A DNA stretch of 64,000 nucleotides, taken from NCBI RefSeq assembly GCF_003952485.1, contig NZ_CP034447.1, positions 6,648,501 through 6,712,500 on the forward strand. Direction: 5' to 3'. The notes under the pieces were generated by a model. That model was given only the letters and a program-made list of their open reading frames with translations. It did not search any database and was not told where the DNA came from. This document shows positions 1 through 7,929 of this stretch, one piece after another; position 1 is the first letter of the stretch; the number at the start of each line of letters is the position of its first letter. Source of the DNA: Mesorhizobium sp. M1E.F.Ca.ET.045.02.1.1. Its GTDB lineage: Bacteria; Pseudomonadota; Alphaproteobacteria; Rhizobiales; Rhizobiaceae. Position numbers and translations under genes: made by a program.

Positions 1-305
1 TGATCTGGAAGCTCGATCCAAGATTCGACCGATGCATTCCCGTCGACACCTATGAGAACGAATCCGGCCCGGTGAAATCCTATCTCGACCGCTATTCCTA
101 TCCCGACCGGCGCGACCCCAACTACATCGTCTTCGAAGCGGATGACGCCCGCTACATGAACCACGCCGACGAGCCGAACTGCGACGTGTCCTCGCCCGAG
201 GAGACCTACGCATTGCGCGACATCGCGCCCGGCGAGGAGCTGACCTGCGACTACAACCACTTTTTCGAAAACGGCTTCGACTTCCTCGGCGACCGCCACG
301 CGTAG
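1..305 (+). CDS. SET domain-containing protein, C-terminal part (5' end outside window)
   Basis: The reading frame is open from the left edge (codons from position 3) to TAG at 303-305, so only the last 100 residues or so are seen. They contain the two diagnostic SET-domain blocks: the NH-x-x-x-PNC motif in MNHADEPNC and the GEEL-T-x-DY motif in GEELTCDY. SET domains are S-adenosylmethionine-dependent lysine methyltransferases; bacterial members are mostly stand-alone SET proteins with unknown targets. The motif order and the ending soon after the DY motif fit a small single-domain protein. The first ATG/GTG inside the window is not a likely start because the frame is coding upstream of it. 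Substrate cannot be inferred. Confidence 0.8.
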   Translation, partial: IWKLDPRFDRCIPVDTYENESGPVKSYLDRYSYPDRRDPNYIVFEADDARYMNHADEPNCDVSSPEETYALRDIAPGEELTCDYNHFFENGFDFLGDRHA

Positions 306-312
306 CCTGAGA

Positions 313-1260
313 TCATTTTGACGGCTTGCGCGCCGGGTAGCCGTTGGGGTGCGGCGGGACGGCCTTGAGATAGGCCGCGATCGCGGCGCGGTCGTCGGCC
401 GTCAACTGAGCCATGTTGCGCTGCACCTCGACCATGGCGCCGCCGACGGAATCGAAATCGGGCGTGAAGCCGGTCTCGAGATAGTTGGCGATGTCGGCCT
501 CTGACCAGCTTTTGATGCTGTTCCCGTCGGGGGTGATGTTGGGCACGACGCCCGAGCCCTCGGCGGCCACGGCTCCCGCCAGCCACTCGGCCTTCTTGAC
601 GCCGCCGGCGAAGTCGCGCGGCGAGTGACATTCGCCGCAATGGCCGGGTCCCTCGACCAGATAGCGGCCCGCCAACACCTTGTCCGGCGTGCCGTCGGGC
701 AAGGCGATCACCGGCTCGGGGCTGAGATAGAGCCGCTTCCAGAGACCAATGCCGCGACGGATATTGAAGGGGAAAGCGAGCTTGTGGCCCGGCGCCTTGC
801 CGGCGACCGCCGGCAGCGTCTTCATGAAGGCATAGAGGTCGGCGATGTCGGCCGGCTTCATGCGCGCATAGGAGGCATAGGGAAAGGCCGGATAGAAGTT
901 CTCGCCGGACGGCGAAACGCCCCTCAGCATGGCATTGGCGAAATCTTGCTCGCTCCAGGCGCCGATGCCGTCCTTGGCATCCTGCGAGATATTGGGCGGC
1001 ACGAAAGTGCCGAACGGCGTCTTCAGCTCCAGCCCGCCGGCAAGCTCCAGGCGGGCATCACCCTTGGACCCCGGTTTGGCATGGCAGGACGTGCAGCCGC
1101 CGGCATTGAAGATGCGCTGGCCCCTGGCGGCGTCGCCGGAGCCGAGCTGTGCGACGGTCGCGTCATCGAGCCGAACCGGCGCAGCCAGGACCCAACCGGC
1201 GACCGCACCGGCGCCGCCCAGCACGATAACGGCACCGACGAGCTTCTTCAGCCAGGCCAT
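313..1260 (-). CDS. membrane-anchored diheme cytochrome c
   Basis: A 315-residue protein that begins with an uncleaved-looking N-terminal membrane segment (about residues 7-27), then two c-type heme attachment motifs, CTSCH near residue 56 and CGECH near residue 210. The spacing and length match the diheme cytochrome c subunits that pass electrons from periplasmic dehydrogenases to the respiratory chain. It should act in the periplasm, tethered to the inner membrane. The gene lies 9 bases downstream of the cytochrome c'-type gene on the same strand, so the two are probably one transcript. No dehydrogenase partner is adjacent, so the electron donor is unknown. A later in-frame start exists but would remove the membrane anchor. 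Confidence 0.85.
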   Translation of the reverse strand: MAWLKKLVGAVIVLGGAGAVAGWVLAAPVRLDDATVAQLGSGDAARGQRIFNAGGCTSCHAKPGSKGDARLELAGGLELKTPFGTFVPPNISQDAKDGIGAWSEQDFANAMLRGVSPSGENFYPAFPYASYARMKPADIADLYAFMKTLPAVAGKAPGHKLAFPFNIRRGIGLWKRLYLSPEPVIALPDGTPDKVLAGRYLVEGPGHCGECHSPRDFAGGVKKAEWLAGAVAAEGSGVVPNITPDGNSIKSWSEADIANYLETGFTPDFDSVGGAMVEVQRNMAQLTADDRAAIAAYLKAVPPHPNGYPARKPSK

Positions 1261-1269
1261 ATCAGGCGG

Positions 1270-1707
1270 TCAGCCCTTCTTGATCCTGTAGTTCTGATGG
1301 CAGGCGCCGCAGTCGCCGCCAATCGTGTTGAGCTGCGCCTTCAAACCATCGACATCGCCCGGCGGCGAAGCGACCGCTTCCTTGACGTTGGTCAGCAGCT
1401 TGTCCTCGGCTGCCTTGAAGCCGGACATGTCTTCCCAGATCTTCGGCGCGGCCGTGGTGTCGCCTTGATCGCTGCCGGCCGGGAACAGCTTCTCGGCATC
1501 GAACTTCTCGGCATTGGCCTGCAACGCCTTCAGCGTCGTCAGCACGGCGGAGGCATCGAAATCCTCCTCGCCCTTGACCACCTTCGACAACTGGCCGGCG
1601 AGCTTGCCGCGCTCCTTCATCAGAGCCTGGCGATCCTGGATCGGATCGGCAAAGGCGGCCGAACCGGCAAAAGCGAGCATGGAGATGGCGAGGACAAGCT
1701 TTCTCAT
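1270..1707 (-). CDS. cytochrome c' / c-556 family protein
   Basis: A 145-residue protein with a typical cleavable signal peptide (Lys-Leu-rich start, hydrophobic stretch, cleavage after about AFA at residue 20). The single heme motif CGACH sits at the extreme C-terminus, followed by only a few residues. This is the signature arrangement of the cytochrome c' / c-556 four-helix-bundle family (Cytochrom_C_2). Family members are periplasmic and either transfer electrons or bind NO and CO. It is the first gene of a two-gene run with the diheme cytochrome. A link to the CO dehydrogenase cluster 4 kb away cannot be shown from the sequence. Confidence 0.88.
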   Translation of the reverse strand: MRKLVLAISMLAFAGSAAFADPIQDRQALMKERGKLAGQLSKVVKGEEDFDASAVLTTLKALQANAEKFDAEKLFPAGSDQGDTTAAPKIWEDMSGFKAAEDKLLTNVKEAVASPPGDVDGLKAQLNTIGGDCGACHQNYRIKKG

Positions 1708-1745
1708 TCAATTGGCTCCATCGGTGAAGAGAGTAAGCGACTACG

Positions 1746-1833
1746 GCATTTCACCGTTTCACGGTGAAATGCTCTATCTCCTTGTTGGCGCAATTCCAGA
1801 CGGAAAACCGTTCCACGCTTTTCCTGGAATTGC
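1746..1833. repeat. rhizobial-type intergenic palindromic element
   Basis: Two nested palindromes lie in the non-coding gap between the cytochrome c' and sodB genes. The first is a perfect 12-base inverted repeat with a 3-base loop (GCATTTCACCGT, 1746-1757, and its complement 1761-1772). The second is a 10-base inverted repeat, GCAATTCCAG at 1790-1799 and CTGGAATTGC at 1824-1833, with a shorter palindrome CGGAAAACCG between. From memory, similar GGAATTGC-containing elements are frequent between genes in Mesorhizobium chromosomes. Function is unknown; it lies upstream of the cytochrome pair. Confidence 0.6.
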
Positions 1834-1925
1834 TCTAAACGCTAACGGACCTAGCGATGGGAATATTCCCCCAGTGCCGTCACGATTTCCCGATCGTGAT
1901 CAATCTCCTGTGTTGGCAGATAAAG

Positions 1926-1951
1926 AAAAGCCCCGGCATGCCGGGGCTTTT
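1926..1951 (-). terminator. rho-independent terminator after sodB
   Basis: A GC-rich perfect palindrome centred on CCCCGGCATGCCGGGG is flanked by AAAAG on one side and CTTTT on the other. It starts 12 bases past the sodB stop and can act in both directions. Confidence 0.8.
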
Positions 1952-1962
1952 CGTCGGATTGG

Positions 1963-2565
1963 TCAGCCTTTAGCCTTCTCATAAAGCTCCAGGACATAAT
2001 CCCAGTTGATGAGGCTATCGACGAAGGCTTCGAGGTATTTCGGCCGCGCGTTGCGGTAGTCGATGTAATAGGAGTGTTCCCACACGTCGACGCCGAGGAT
2101 CGGCGAAGCGCCATGGACCAGCGGGTTCTCGCCATTGGGTGTCTTCGAGATCGCGAGCTTGCCATCCTTGACCGAGAGCCATGCCCAGCCGGAGCCGAAC
2201 TGGGTGGTGCCGGCGGCGACGAAATCCGCCTTGAACTTGTCGTAGCCGCCGAGATCGCTGTCGACGGCCTTCTGCAGCGCGCCCGGCAGCTTGTTGCCGC
2301 CGCCGCCCTTCTTCATCCATTTCCAGAAGTGGATGTGGTTGTAGTGCTGGGCGGCGTTGTTGAAGAGCCCGGCATTCTTGCCGAAGGACTGCTTCACGAC
2401 CTCTTCAACCGACAGGTCGCCCATTCCAGCCTCGGCGGCCAGCTTGTTGCCGTTGTCGACATAGGCCTTGTGGTGCTTGTCGTGGTGATACTCCAGCGTC
2501 TCCTTCGACATGTAGGGCTGCAGCGCCTCATAGTCGTAAGGCAAAGCGGGCAACTCAAAAGCCAT
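1963..2565 (-). CDS. sodB: iron/manganese superoxide dismutase (Fe type)
   Basis: A 200-residue protein starting MAFELPALPYDYEAL, full length for Fe/Mn superoxide dismutase. It converts superoxide to oxygen and hydrogen peroxide in the cytoplasm. Metal-binding positions are visible: a His in the helix YHHDKHHKAYV, a His in NNAAQHYNHIHFW, and the Asp/His pair in the C-terminal motif DVWEHSYYIDY. No signal peptide is present. The AQHYNH context resembles the iron type found in alphaproteobacteria, but metal preference cannot be settled by sequence alone. The gene is monocistronic, with a strong terminator behind it and a hairpin in its leader. Confidence 0.95.
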   Translation of the reverse strand: MAFELPALPYDYEALQPYMSKETLEYHHDKHHKAYVDNGNKLAAEAGMGDLSVEEVVKQSFGKNAGLFNNAAQHYNHIHFWKWMKKGGGGNKLPGALQKAVDSDLGGYDKFKADFVAAGTTQFGSGWAWLSVKDGKLAISKTPNGENPLVHGASPILGVDVWEHSYYIDYRNARPKYLEAFVDSLINWDYVLELYEKAKG

Positions 2566-2587
2566 GGATGGTACTCCCTCAGGAAAA

Positions 2588-2609
2588 AGTCCGGTGCAAC
2601 TACCGGACT
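2588..2609 (-). promoter_or_regulatory. perfect hairpin in the sodB leader
   Basis: AGTCCGGT (2588-2595) and ACCGGACT (2602-2609) form a perfect 8-base stem with a 6-base loop, beginning 23 bases upstream of the sodB ATG. It has no T-run on the sodB strand, so it is more likely an operator or an mRNA structure than a terminator. Confidence 0.4.
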
Positions 2610-2672
2610 AAGATAGGTCTGGAATGGATTGGGGCAACTCCGGAATGAAGCGCCGGTCGCCTTTTTATCCGC

Positions 2673-3548
2673 TCAGGCGGCGGGAGTCGAATGCGCCCAA
2701 TCCCAATAGAGCTCGCGCGCCTTCTTGGCCACCGGTCCGGGCTGGAGATCGCGGTCCTCGATGCGGGTGATCGGCACCACCTTCGAATGGTTGCCGGTCG
2801 AGAATATCTCGTCCGCTTCGAGGAAATCGCGGATCGTGAGCGTCTTTTCGGTGGTCCTGAAGCCGTAGTCGCCGAGCAGGTTGATCGTGCGCGAGCGGGT
2901 GATGCCGGACAGGAACGTGCCGTTCGCAGCCGGCGTCATCACATGGCCGTCCTTGACCAGGAAGATGTTGGAGGTGCCGGTCTCGGCGACGTTGCCCAGC
3001 ATGTCGAGCACCAGCGCATTGTCGAAGCCGCGATTCTTGGCCTCGAGGATGGCGCGACCGTTGGGATAGAGGCAGCCGGCCTTGGCGTTGGTCGGCATGG
3101 TCTCGATGGTCGGCCGCCGGAACGGCGAGACGCCGATCGAAAAGCCGGAAGGCGGGATCATCGGCGATTCATAGAGGCAGAGACAGAAGCGGGTCGAGGC
3201 CGGATCGGCCGGCACGCCCATATAGCCGCCATGCTCGGCCCAGTACATCGGCCTGATATAGACGGCGGTCTTGCCGTCGAATTTCTTCAGGCCGTCCCAG
3301 GCCAGCCCGACGATCTCATCGGCGCTCATGGATGGCTTCAGGCCGAGCGCGATCGCCGAGGCGTTGACGCGCGCGGCATGACGGTCGAGATCTGGCGCCA
3401 CGCCTTCGAACCAGCGGGCGCCGTCAAAGACGCTGGTGCCCAGCCACATGGCGTGGCTGCGCGGTCCGAGAATGGCGACGTTGCCCTCGTACCAGTCGCC
3501 GTCCACATAGGTCCATGTCGCGGACTGCGCCGCCGCCGCCAGTGTCAT
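2673..3548 (-). CDS. class IV PLP aminotransferase, branched-chain aminotransferase-like
   Basis: A 291-residue protein read from ATG at 3548; the frame is open further upstream, but that part runs antisense to the neighbouring dehalogenase and has no protein character. The fold-type IV features are present: the catalytic lysine in NAKAGCLYPNGR and the block VAETGTSNIFLV, which matches the conserved VAE-G-x-x-NIF of branched-chain and D-amino acid transaminases. The closest pattern is that of rhizobial branched-chain amino acid aminotransferases, which exchange the amino group of Val, Leu or Ile with 2-oxoglutarate using pyridoxal phosphate. Substrate choice between L-branched-chain and D-amino acids is not certain. 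It is transcribed divergently from the haloacid dehalogenase, sharing about 150 bases of upstream DNA. Confidence 0.85.
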   Translation of the reverse strand: MTLAAAAQSATWTYVDGDWYEGNVAILGPRSHAMWLGTSVFDGARWFEGVAPDLDRHAARVNASAIALGLKPSMSADEIVGLAWDGLKKFDGKTAVYIRPMYWAEHGGYMGVPADPASTRFCLCLYESPMIPPSGFSIGVSPFRRPTIETMPTNAKAGCLYPNGRAILEAKNRGFDNALVLDMLGNVAETGTSNIFLVKDGHVMTPAANGTFLSGITRSRTINLLGDYGFRTTEKTLTIRDFLEADEIFSTGNHSKVVPITRIEDRDLQPGPVAKKARELYWDWAHSTPAA

Positions 3549-3701
3549 CGTTTGCCGTCCATATCGATGATTTTCGAGCAGCCATAGGACGATGCTTTGG
3601 CGGCCCACGTCAACCGACATCGGCCAAAATCGTTGAGGCCAGAGGCACTTGCGCGCAATCAGCGCTTGCGCGACGCCGCGGCACGCCGCAAAACTCTGCT
3701 T

Positions 3702-4364
3702 ATGCACCATGCGGCCTATGTCTTCGACGCCTATGGCACGTTGTTCGACGTGCATGCGGCCGTGCGCCGCCATGCCGGCGAGATCGGTCCGGACGGCCAG
3801 CTTCTCTCCGAAATCTGGCGCGCCAAGCAGCTCGAATATTCCTGGGTGCGGACGCTGATGGGCGCCTACGCCGATTTCTGGCAACTGACCGAGCAGGCGC
3901 TGGACTTCGCGTTCAAGAAGGTGCCTTCGGCCGATCCGGCGCTAAGAGCCAGGCTGCTGGAAGCGTATTGGCGGCTCGACTGCTACCCGGAAGTGCCGGC
4001 GGTGCTGAAGGCGCTCAAGGCATCGGGCGCGAAGCTTGCGATCCTCTCCAACGGCTCGCCGGAAATGCTGCAGGCGGCGGTGAAATCCGCCGCCCTCGAC
4101 CAGATCCTCGACGACGTCTTCTCGGTCGATGAGATCAAGCGCTTCAAGACCGACCCGTCGGTCTACGACATGGTGGTCACGGGCTGGCGGCTCTATCCGG
4201 AGGCGGTGTCGTTCCAATCCTCCAACCGCTGGGACGTCGCCGGCGCCACCAAGTTCGGCTTCCGCACCGTCTGGATCAACCGAACCAACCAGCCGGACGA
4301 ATACCGGGACTTTCCGCCGGGGCTGATCCTGCCCTCGCTCGAGGGCCTGCTGACAGACGCCTGA
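3702..4364 (+). CDS. haloacid dehalogenase, type II (L-2-haloacid dehalogenase family)
   Basis: A 220-residue HAD-superfamily hydrolase. The start at 3702 places the nucleophile motif FDAYGTLFD at residues 8-16, with Asp9 as nucleophile. Later motifs are SNGSPEML (motif II Ser), a Lys in FKTDPSVYDM, and SSNRWDVAGA, the last being characteristic of type II 2-haloacid dehalogenases. The family hydrolyses S-2-haloacids to R-2-hydroxyacids with inversion. It is cytoplasmic. The length matches the family. The frame extends upstream to 3597, but that part is arginine-rich and unlike family N-termini. The gene is divergent from the aminotransferase. The true substrate may be a natural haloacid or another small acid. 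Confidence 0.88.
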   Translation: MHHAAYVFDAYGTLFDVHAAVRRHAGEIGPDGQLLSEIWRAKQLEYSWVRTLMGAYADFWQLTEQALDFAFKKVPSADPALRARLLEAYWRLDCYPEVPAVLKALKASGAKLAILSNGSPEMLQAAVKSAALDQILDDVFSVDEIKRFKTDPSVYDMVVTGWRLYPEAVSFQSSNRWDVAGATKFGFRTVWINRTNQPDEYRDFPPGLILPSLEGLLTDA

Positions 4365-4537
4365 CCTTGCTGTTGCTGCAGCGCAACAGATGTGTCGCGG
4401 TCACAGCTTCGCCTTTGTTTGTCCACCCTCAGGCCAGAATTGGAACCGCCTATCGCCGCCGACTGTTATTGGAGCTGCCGGCGGCCAGCCTGCGGATTCA
4501 TGCTTTCTTGCGAATTCAAGACCTAGAAAAGGCAACC

Positions 4538-5359
4538 ATGTCAGACGCTTCCTTCCGCATCAGCCGCCGTGGCTTCCTCAATCTCACAGCCCTCGGCGCT
4601 GCTTCGGCCGCGGTTTCCGCCTGCACCACCACCGGTCCGGGCCCCGAACCCGTCCAGCCGCCACCGCCCGCCTATGTGGAGCCGCCGCTCGGCGACTACG
4701 AGACGATGTATGGGCCGATATCCGACAACGGCTTCGACCTGCCGGCCATCCCGGTAAACAAGATCGATCACAAATTCCTGCGCCAGATCGTTCCCGACCC
4801 GACCGGACAGCGGCCAGGCACGATTGTCGTCGATACGACGAACCACTTCCTCTACCTGGTGCGCGAGGGCGGCCAGGCGATCCGCTACGGCGTCGGCCTC
4901 GGCCGCGCCGGCTTCGAGTGGTCGGGCGACGCCGTGGTGCAGTGGAAGCAGAAGTGGCCGAAATGGACGCCGCCGGACGAGATGGTCGCCCGCCAGCCGG
5001 AACTGACGCAGTTCAGCGCCAAGAATGGCGGCATGCCCGGCGGCTTGAAGAACCCGCTCGGCGCTCGCGCGCTCTATTTGTTCCAGGGCAGCCAGGACAC
5101 GCTCTACCGCCTGCACGGCTCGCCGGAATGGTGGTCGATCGGCAAATCGGTCTCGTCGGGCTGCGTGCGCCTGATCAACCAGGACATCATCGACCTCTAC
5201 GACCGCGTGCCGAACAAGAGCCCGGTCGTCGTGACGGCCGATATCGGCGAGCCTGTGTCAGACTTGCCTGAGCGCAGGGCGATCCCGATCGACAACGGCG
5301 TGCCGACAGGTTCGATCCTGCTCGGGCCCGTAAAGCGGATCACCAACGAGATCTTCTGA
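4538..5359 (+). CDS. L,D-transpeptidase (YkuD family), exported
   Basis: A 273-residue protein starting at 4538 after an AGAAAAGGCA ribosome-binding stretch. Its N-terminus has a Tat-like pair in SRRGFLNL, then a hydrophobic segment ending in a possible lipobox (SAC-T), so it may be a lipoprotein or cleaved periplasmic enzyme. The YkuD catalytic block is complete: HG in RLHGSPEWW and the Ser-x-Gly-Cys-x-Arg motif in SSGCVRL, with the nucleophile Cys near residue 209. The enzyme cross-links peptidoglycan stem peptides (3-3 links) or attaches proteins to them. Rhizobiales usually encode many paralogues, so a specific role cannot be assigned. A GC-rich hairpin follows the stop. Confidence 0.9.
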   Translation: MSDASFRISRRGFLNLTALGAASAAVSACTTTGPGPEPVQPPPPAYVEPPLGDYETMYGPISDNGFDLPAIPVNKIDHKFLRQIVPDPTGQRPGTIVVDTTNHFLYLVREGGQAIRYGVGLGRAGFEWSGDAVVQWKQKWPKWTPPDEMVARQPELTQFSAKNGGMPGGLKNPLGARALYLFQGSQDTLYRLHGSPEWWSIGKSVSSGCVRLINQDIIDLYDRVPNKSPVVVTADIGEPVSDLPERRAIPIDNGVPTGSILLGPVKRITNEIF

Positions 5360-5370
5360 GCCGGTCGGGA

Positions 5371-5399
5371 GGCAAGGCGGCGGAAGCCGCCGCCTTGCC
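5371..5399. terminator. bidirectional hairpin between convergent genes
   Basis: A perfect 13-base inverted repeat (GGCAAGGCGGCGG, loop AAG, then its complement) fills the short gap between the L,D-transpeptidase gene and the end of the cox cluster, which converge here. It has no long T-run, but its position fits a shared transcription stop. Confidence 0.6.
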
Positions 5400-5401
5400 C
5401 G

Positions 5402-6724
5402 TCATGCCTGGACGGGTTGCACGGCCAGGCGCTCGCCCAGATTGGTGAAGAACTGCCCCGCGAGCTTGCGGGCGGTGGAATCGATCAGGCGTCCGCCGAG
5501 CTGTGCGATCCTGCCTCCGACATCGGCCTTGACCACATAGGACAGCATCGTGACACCCGGCCCGTCTTCGGCCAGGGATACGTCGGCGTGGCCCTTGGCG
5601 AAACCGGCGATACCGCCTTTCCCTTCCCCGCTGATCGTATAGGCGCGCGGCGGGTCGAGATTGCTCAATTCGACCTCGCCATCGAAGCGGGCCTTGATCG
5701 GCCCTATCTTCAGCACGACCGTCGCGGTCATATTGGTGTCCGACTGCTTTTCCAGTGCCTCGCAGCCTGGGATGCATAGCTTGAGCGTCTCGGGGTCATT
5801 AAGTGCCCGCCAGACCGTCTCGACGGGGGCCTCAATTCGCTCCTGCCCGTTCATATCCATGAAATCAAGCCCTTTCCGTTGCTGATTGATGGGTGCCCCC
5901 CGCTGCCCGCGGCGGCGCTCGATGGTGATTTCGGCGAGGATCGACAGCGCGATCTCTTCCGGAGTGATACCACCGATGTCGAGCCCGGCCGGCGCCTTGA
6001 CGCGATCCAGGGCCTCGGCCACGACGCCTTGCGCGGCGAGTTTCTCGCGCAGTGAAGCCATCTTGCGCCGGCTGCCGACAAAGCCGTGATATTCCGCCTC
6101 TATCGCAACAGCAGCCTTGAGCGCGGCCTCGTCGCCCTTGCCTTGCGTGGAGACGATCACGAAACGCCGGGCCCGATAGGAAGCGTCTGGCACGAAGCCA
6201 TCCACTATGTTGTCCGCCTCCGGCATGGTGTCGAAATGCGAGAGCGGCGCCGCCAGGGTGACATGGTAGCCGAGCGGCCGGGCCTGCTCGACCAGCGCCT
6301 GCGCCACCGGGCTGGAGCCGATCACGACCAGCACAGGCTTCGGCAGGACGGGCTCGACGAAGATATCCATGGTGCCGCGCGACGGACACATGTTCCTGGC
6401 GAAGTTGATGCCGTCGCGATCCTCGCCCGGCTTGACGCCGAGCTCTTCCAGGAGGTTTTCCGGCTGGATCGAGACCAGGCGCGACTGGCCGTCGGCCAGG
6501 GCCTCGCGCGCGGCCTTCAGCGTCGCGCCACGCGCGCAGCCGCCGCCGATCCATCCCGCCTCGATGCGACCGTCAGGCCGGATGATCGCCTTGGCGCCGG
6601 CCTTGGCCGCCGTGACCGACACGGTGCGGACGACAGTTGCGAGGACAAACGGCTCTTCTGCCGCTTTCAGGCGGGACATCAGATCCAATACGTCGACATG
6701 GGCGGTCATCTTCGCCTCCGTCAC
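5402..6724 (-). CDS. CoxF-CoxG fusion: XdhC/CoxI-type maturation domain plus SRPBCC domain
   Basis: A 440-residue protein joining two proteins that are separate in Oligotropha-type cox clusters. Residues about 10-75 are an XdhC_CoxI domain with the GGGCARG loop. Residues about 130-265 are the XdhC_C Rossmann domain (LVVIGSSPVAQALV and GFVGSRRKM). XdhC proteins carry and insert the sulfurated molybdenum cofactor. After a short linker, residues about 290-440 are a CoxG-type SRPBCC domain starting MDMNGQERIEAPVETVWRAL. CoxG is implicated in recruiting CO dehydrogenase to the membrane, yet no C-terminal hydrophobic anchor is visible here. The start overlaps the coxE stop as ATGA, and the linker reads in one frame with an internal Met-Asp-Met that could be an old coxG start. 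It is the last gene of the cluster. Confidence 0.85.
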   Translation of the reverse strand: MTEAKMTAHVDVLDLMSRLKAAEEPFVLATVVRTVSVTAAKAGAKAIIRPDGRIEAGWIGGGCARGATLKAAREALADGQSRLVSIQPENLLEELGVKPGEDRDGINFARNMCPSRGTMDIFVEPVLPKPVLVVIGSSPVAQALVEQARPLGYHVTLAAPLSHFDTMPEADNIVDGFVPDASYRARRFVIVSTQGKGDEAALKAAVAIEAEYHGFVGSRRKMASLREKLAAQGVVAEALDRVKAPAGLDIGGITPEEIALSILAEITIERRRGQRGAPINQQRKGLDFMDMNGQERIEAPVETVWRALNDPETLKLCIPGCEALEKQSDTNMTATVVLKIGPIKARFDGEVELSNLDPPRAYTISGEGKGGIAGFAKGHADVSLAEDGPGVTMLSYVVKADVGGRIAQLGGRLIDSTARKLAGQFFTNLGERLAVQPVQA

Positions 6725-7929
6725 AGTTTGACCAGATAGGATTCAAGCGCCGCCAGGCTTTTCAGCGTATGCGCCGGCGCCAGGAGATCGATATGCGGCA
6801 ACGCCGCCTTGATGCCGGCGGCCTCCGGCGCATAGCCTTCCCAGCCCATCATCGGATTGAGCCAGACGATGCGGCGGCAGCGGCGGGCGAGCCCGGCCAT
6901 CTCGCGCCCGAGCAGTGCCGAGTCTCCGGTCTCATAACCATCCGAGACGATCATGACGCAGGTTCGCGAATGAATGACGCGCGCCGCATGCCAGCGGTTG
7001 AAGGTGGCAAGGCTCTCACCGATCCGCGTGCCGCCACCGGCGCCCTGCGCCAGCAGCGAAAGCCTGTCGAGCGCCCGTGCCGCGTCTTTCTCCTTCATCG
7101 CGTCGGAGACATGGGCAAGGCGCGTATGGAAAAGGAAGGCCTCCGCTTCGCGGAACTCGTCCAGCACGCCGTGGATGAAACGCAGGAACGTGCCGGTATA
7201 CATGCTCATGGAACCGGATGCATCGAGCAGGACGACCAGCCGCAGCGGCTTTTCCTTGCGCTGGCGCCTGACGAGGCTGACCGGTGCGCCACCATGGCTG
7301 ATGTTGCGGTGGATGGTTCGCCTGATATCGAGCCTGTAGCCGCGGCGGCGGGCGAGATCGCGCCGGGTAATCCGCGCGCGCATGGCGCGCGCAAGCCGTG
7401 CTGCGATCGCATGGGCCTCGGCAATTTCGGCGGGATCGGCGAGCTTGCGGAAATCGGTGCTGGCCACCCTCTCGGCGCGCGTCGCGCTCTCGGCGCGCCC
7501 CTCGCCAGAACTTTCGCGCTCTTCAGGCAGATCGCCCGAGGGAATCTGATCGAGCATGTCGCCCCTGCCATTCCGGTCGGATGCCTCTTGCGGCGATCCG
7601 ATGGAAGGATTGTTGGAGTTGGCCGGCGATCCGGCGGCAGCGACGCGGGAGCGCGCGCCCTTGCGCAGCCAGAAGGCGTCGAAGATGCCATCGAACTTGT
7701 CCCAGTCGGCCTTGCGCGCCGAAAACAGATGCTTGAAAGCCGATCGCAGCAGGCCGGAGCTCTTGCCGTAGCCCGCCGCCAGCAATCTGGCGGCGTCCTG
7801 GCCCTCCTGCAGGCCGACGCTGAACGAAGCCCCGCGCAAGGTCTTCAGGAAGGCGCCGAGCCGCTGCGACACCAGGCGCGAGACATCATCCAGTTCTTCC
7901 TGTGAGAGAGGGGCGCCGCAACAGCTCAT
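6721..7929 (-). CDS. coxE: CoxE, VWA domain protein of the CO dehydrogenase cluster
   Basis: A 402-residue protein starting MSCCGAPLSQEEL at 7929, where its ATG overlaps the coxD stop (ATGA). The N-terminal half is charged and variable, with an acidic/Ser-rich linker near residues 150-200. The C-terminal half is a von Willebrand A domain with a MIDAS metal site: DASGSMS followed by a later T and a D in IVSDGYETGD. CoxE works with the MoxR-type ATPase CoxD to install the Cu-S-Mo cluster of CO dehydrogenase; this is known for the family, not shown here. An in-frame extension upstream of 7929 lies over coxD and was rejected. Confidence 0.9.
   Translation of the reverse strand: MSCCGAPLSQEELDDVSRLVSQRLGAFLKTLRGASFSVGLQEGQDAARLLAAGYGKSSGLLRSAFKHLFSARKADWDKFDGIFDAFWLRKGARSRVAAAGSPANSNNPSIGSPQEASDRNGRGDMLDQIPSGDLPEERESSGEGRAESATRAERVASTDFRKLADPAEIAEAHAIAARLARAMRARITRRDLARRRGYRLDIRRTIHRNISHGGAPVSLVRRQRKEKPLRLVVLLDASGSMSMYTGTFLRFIHGVLDEFREAEAFLFHTRLAHVSDAMKEKDAARALDRLSLLAQGAGGGTRIGESLATFNRWHAARVIHSRTCVMIVSDGYETGDSALLGREMAGLARRCRRIVWLNPMMGWEGYAPEAAGIKAALPHIDLLAPAHTLKSLAALESYLVKL

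Noticed and set aside
3549..3884. An N-terminal extension of the class IV aminotransferase
   Set aside because: It runs antisense to the dehalogenase gene and is unlike any aminotransferase N-terminus.
5402..6724. The coxF-coxG join as an assembly artefact
   Set aside because: The frame is continuous through a plausible linker with normal codon usage, so a real fusion is the simpler reading; resequencing would settle it.
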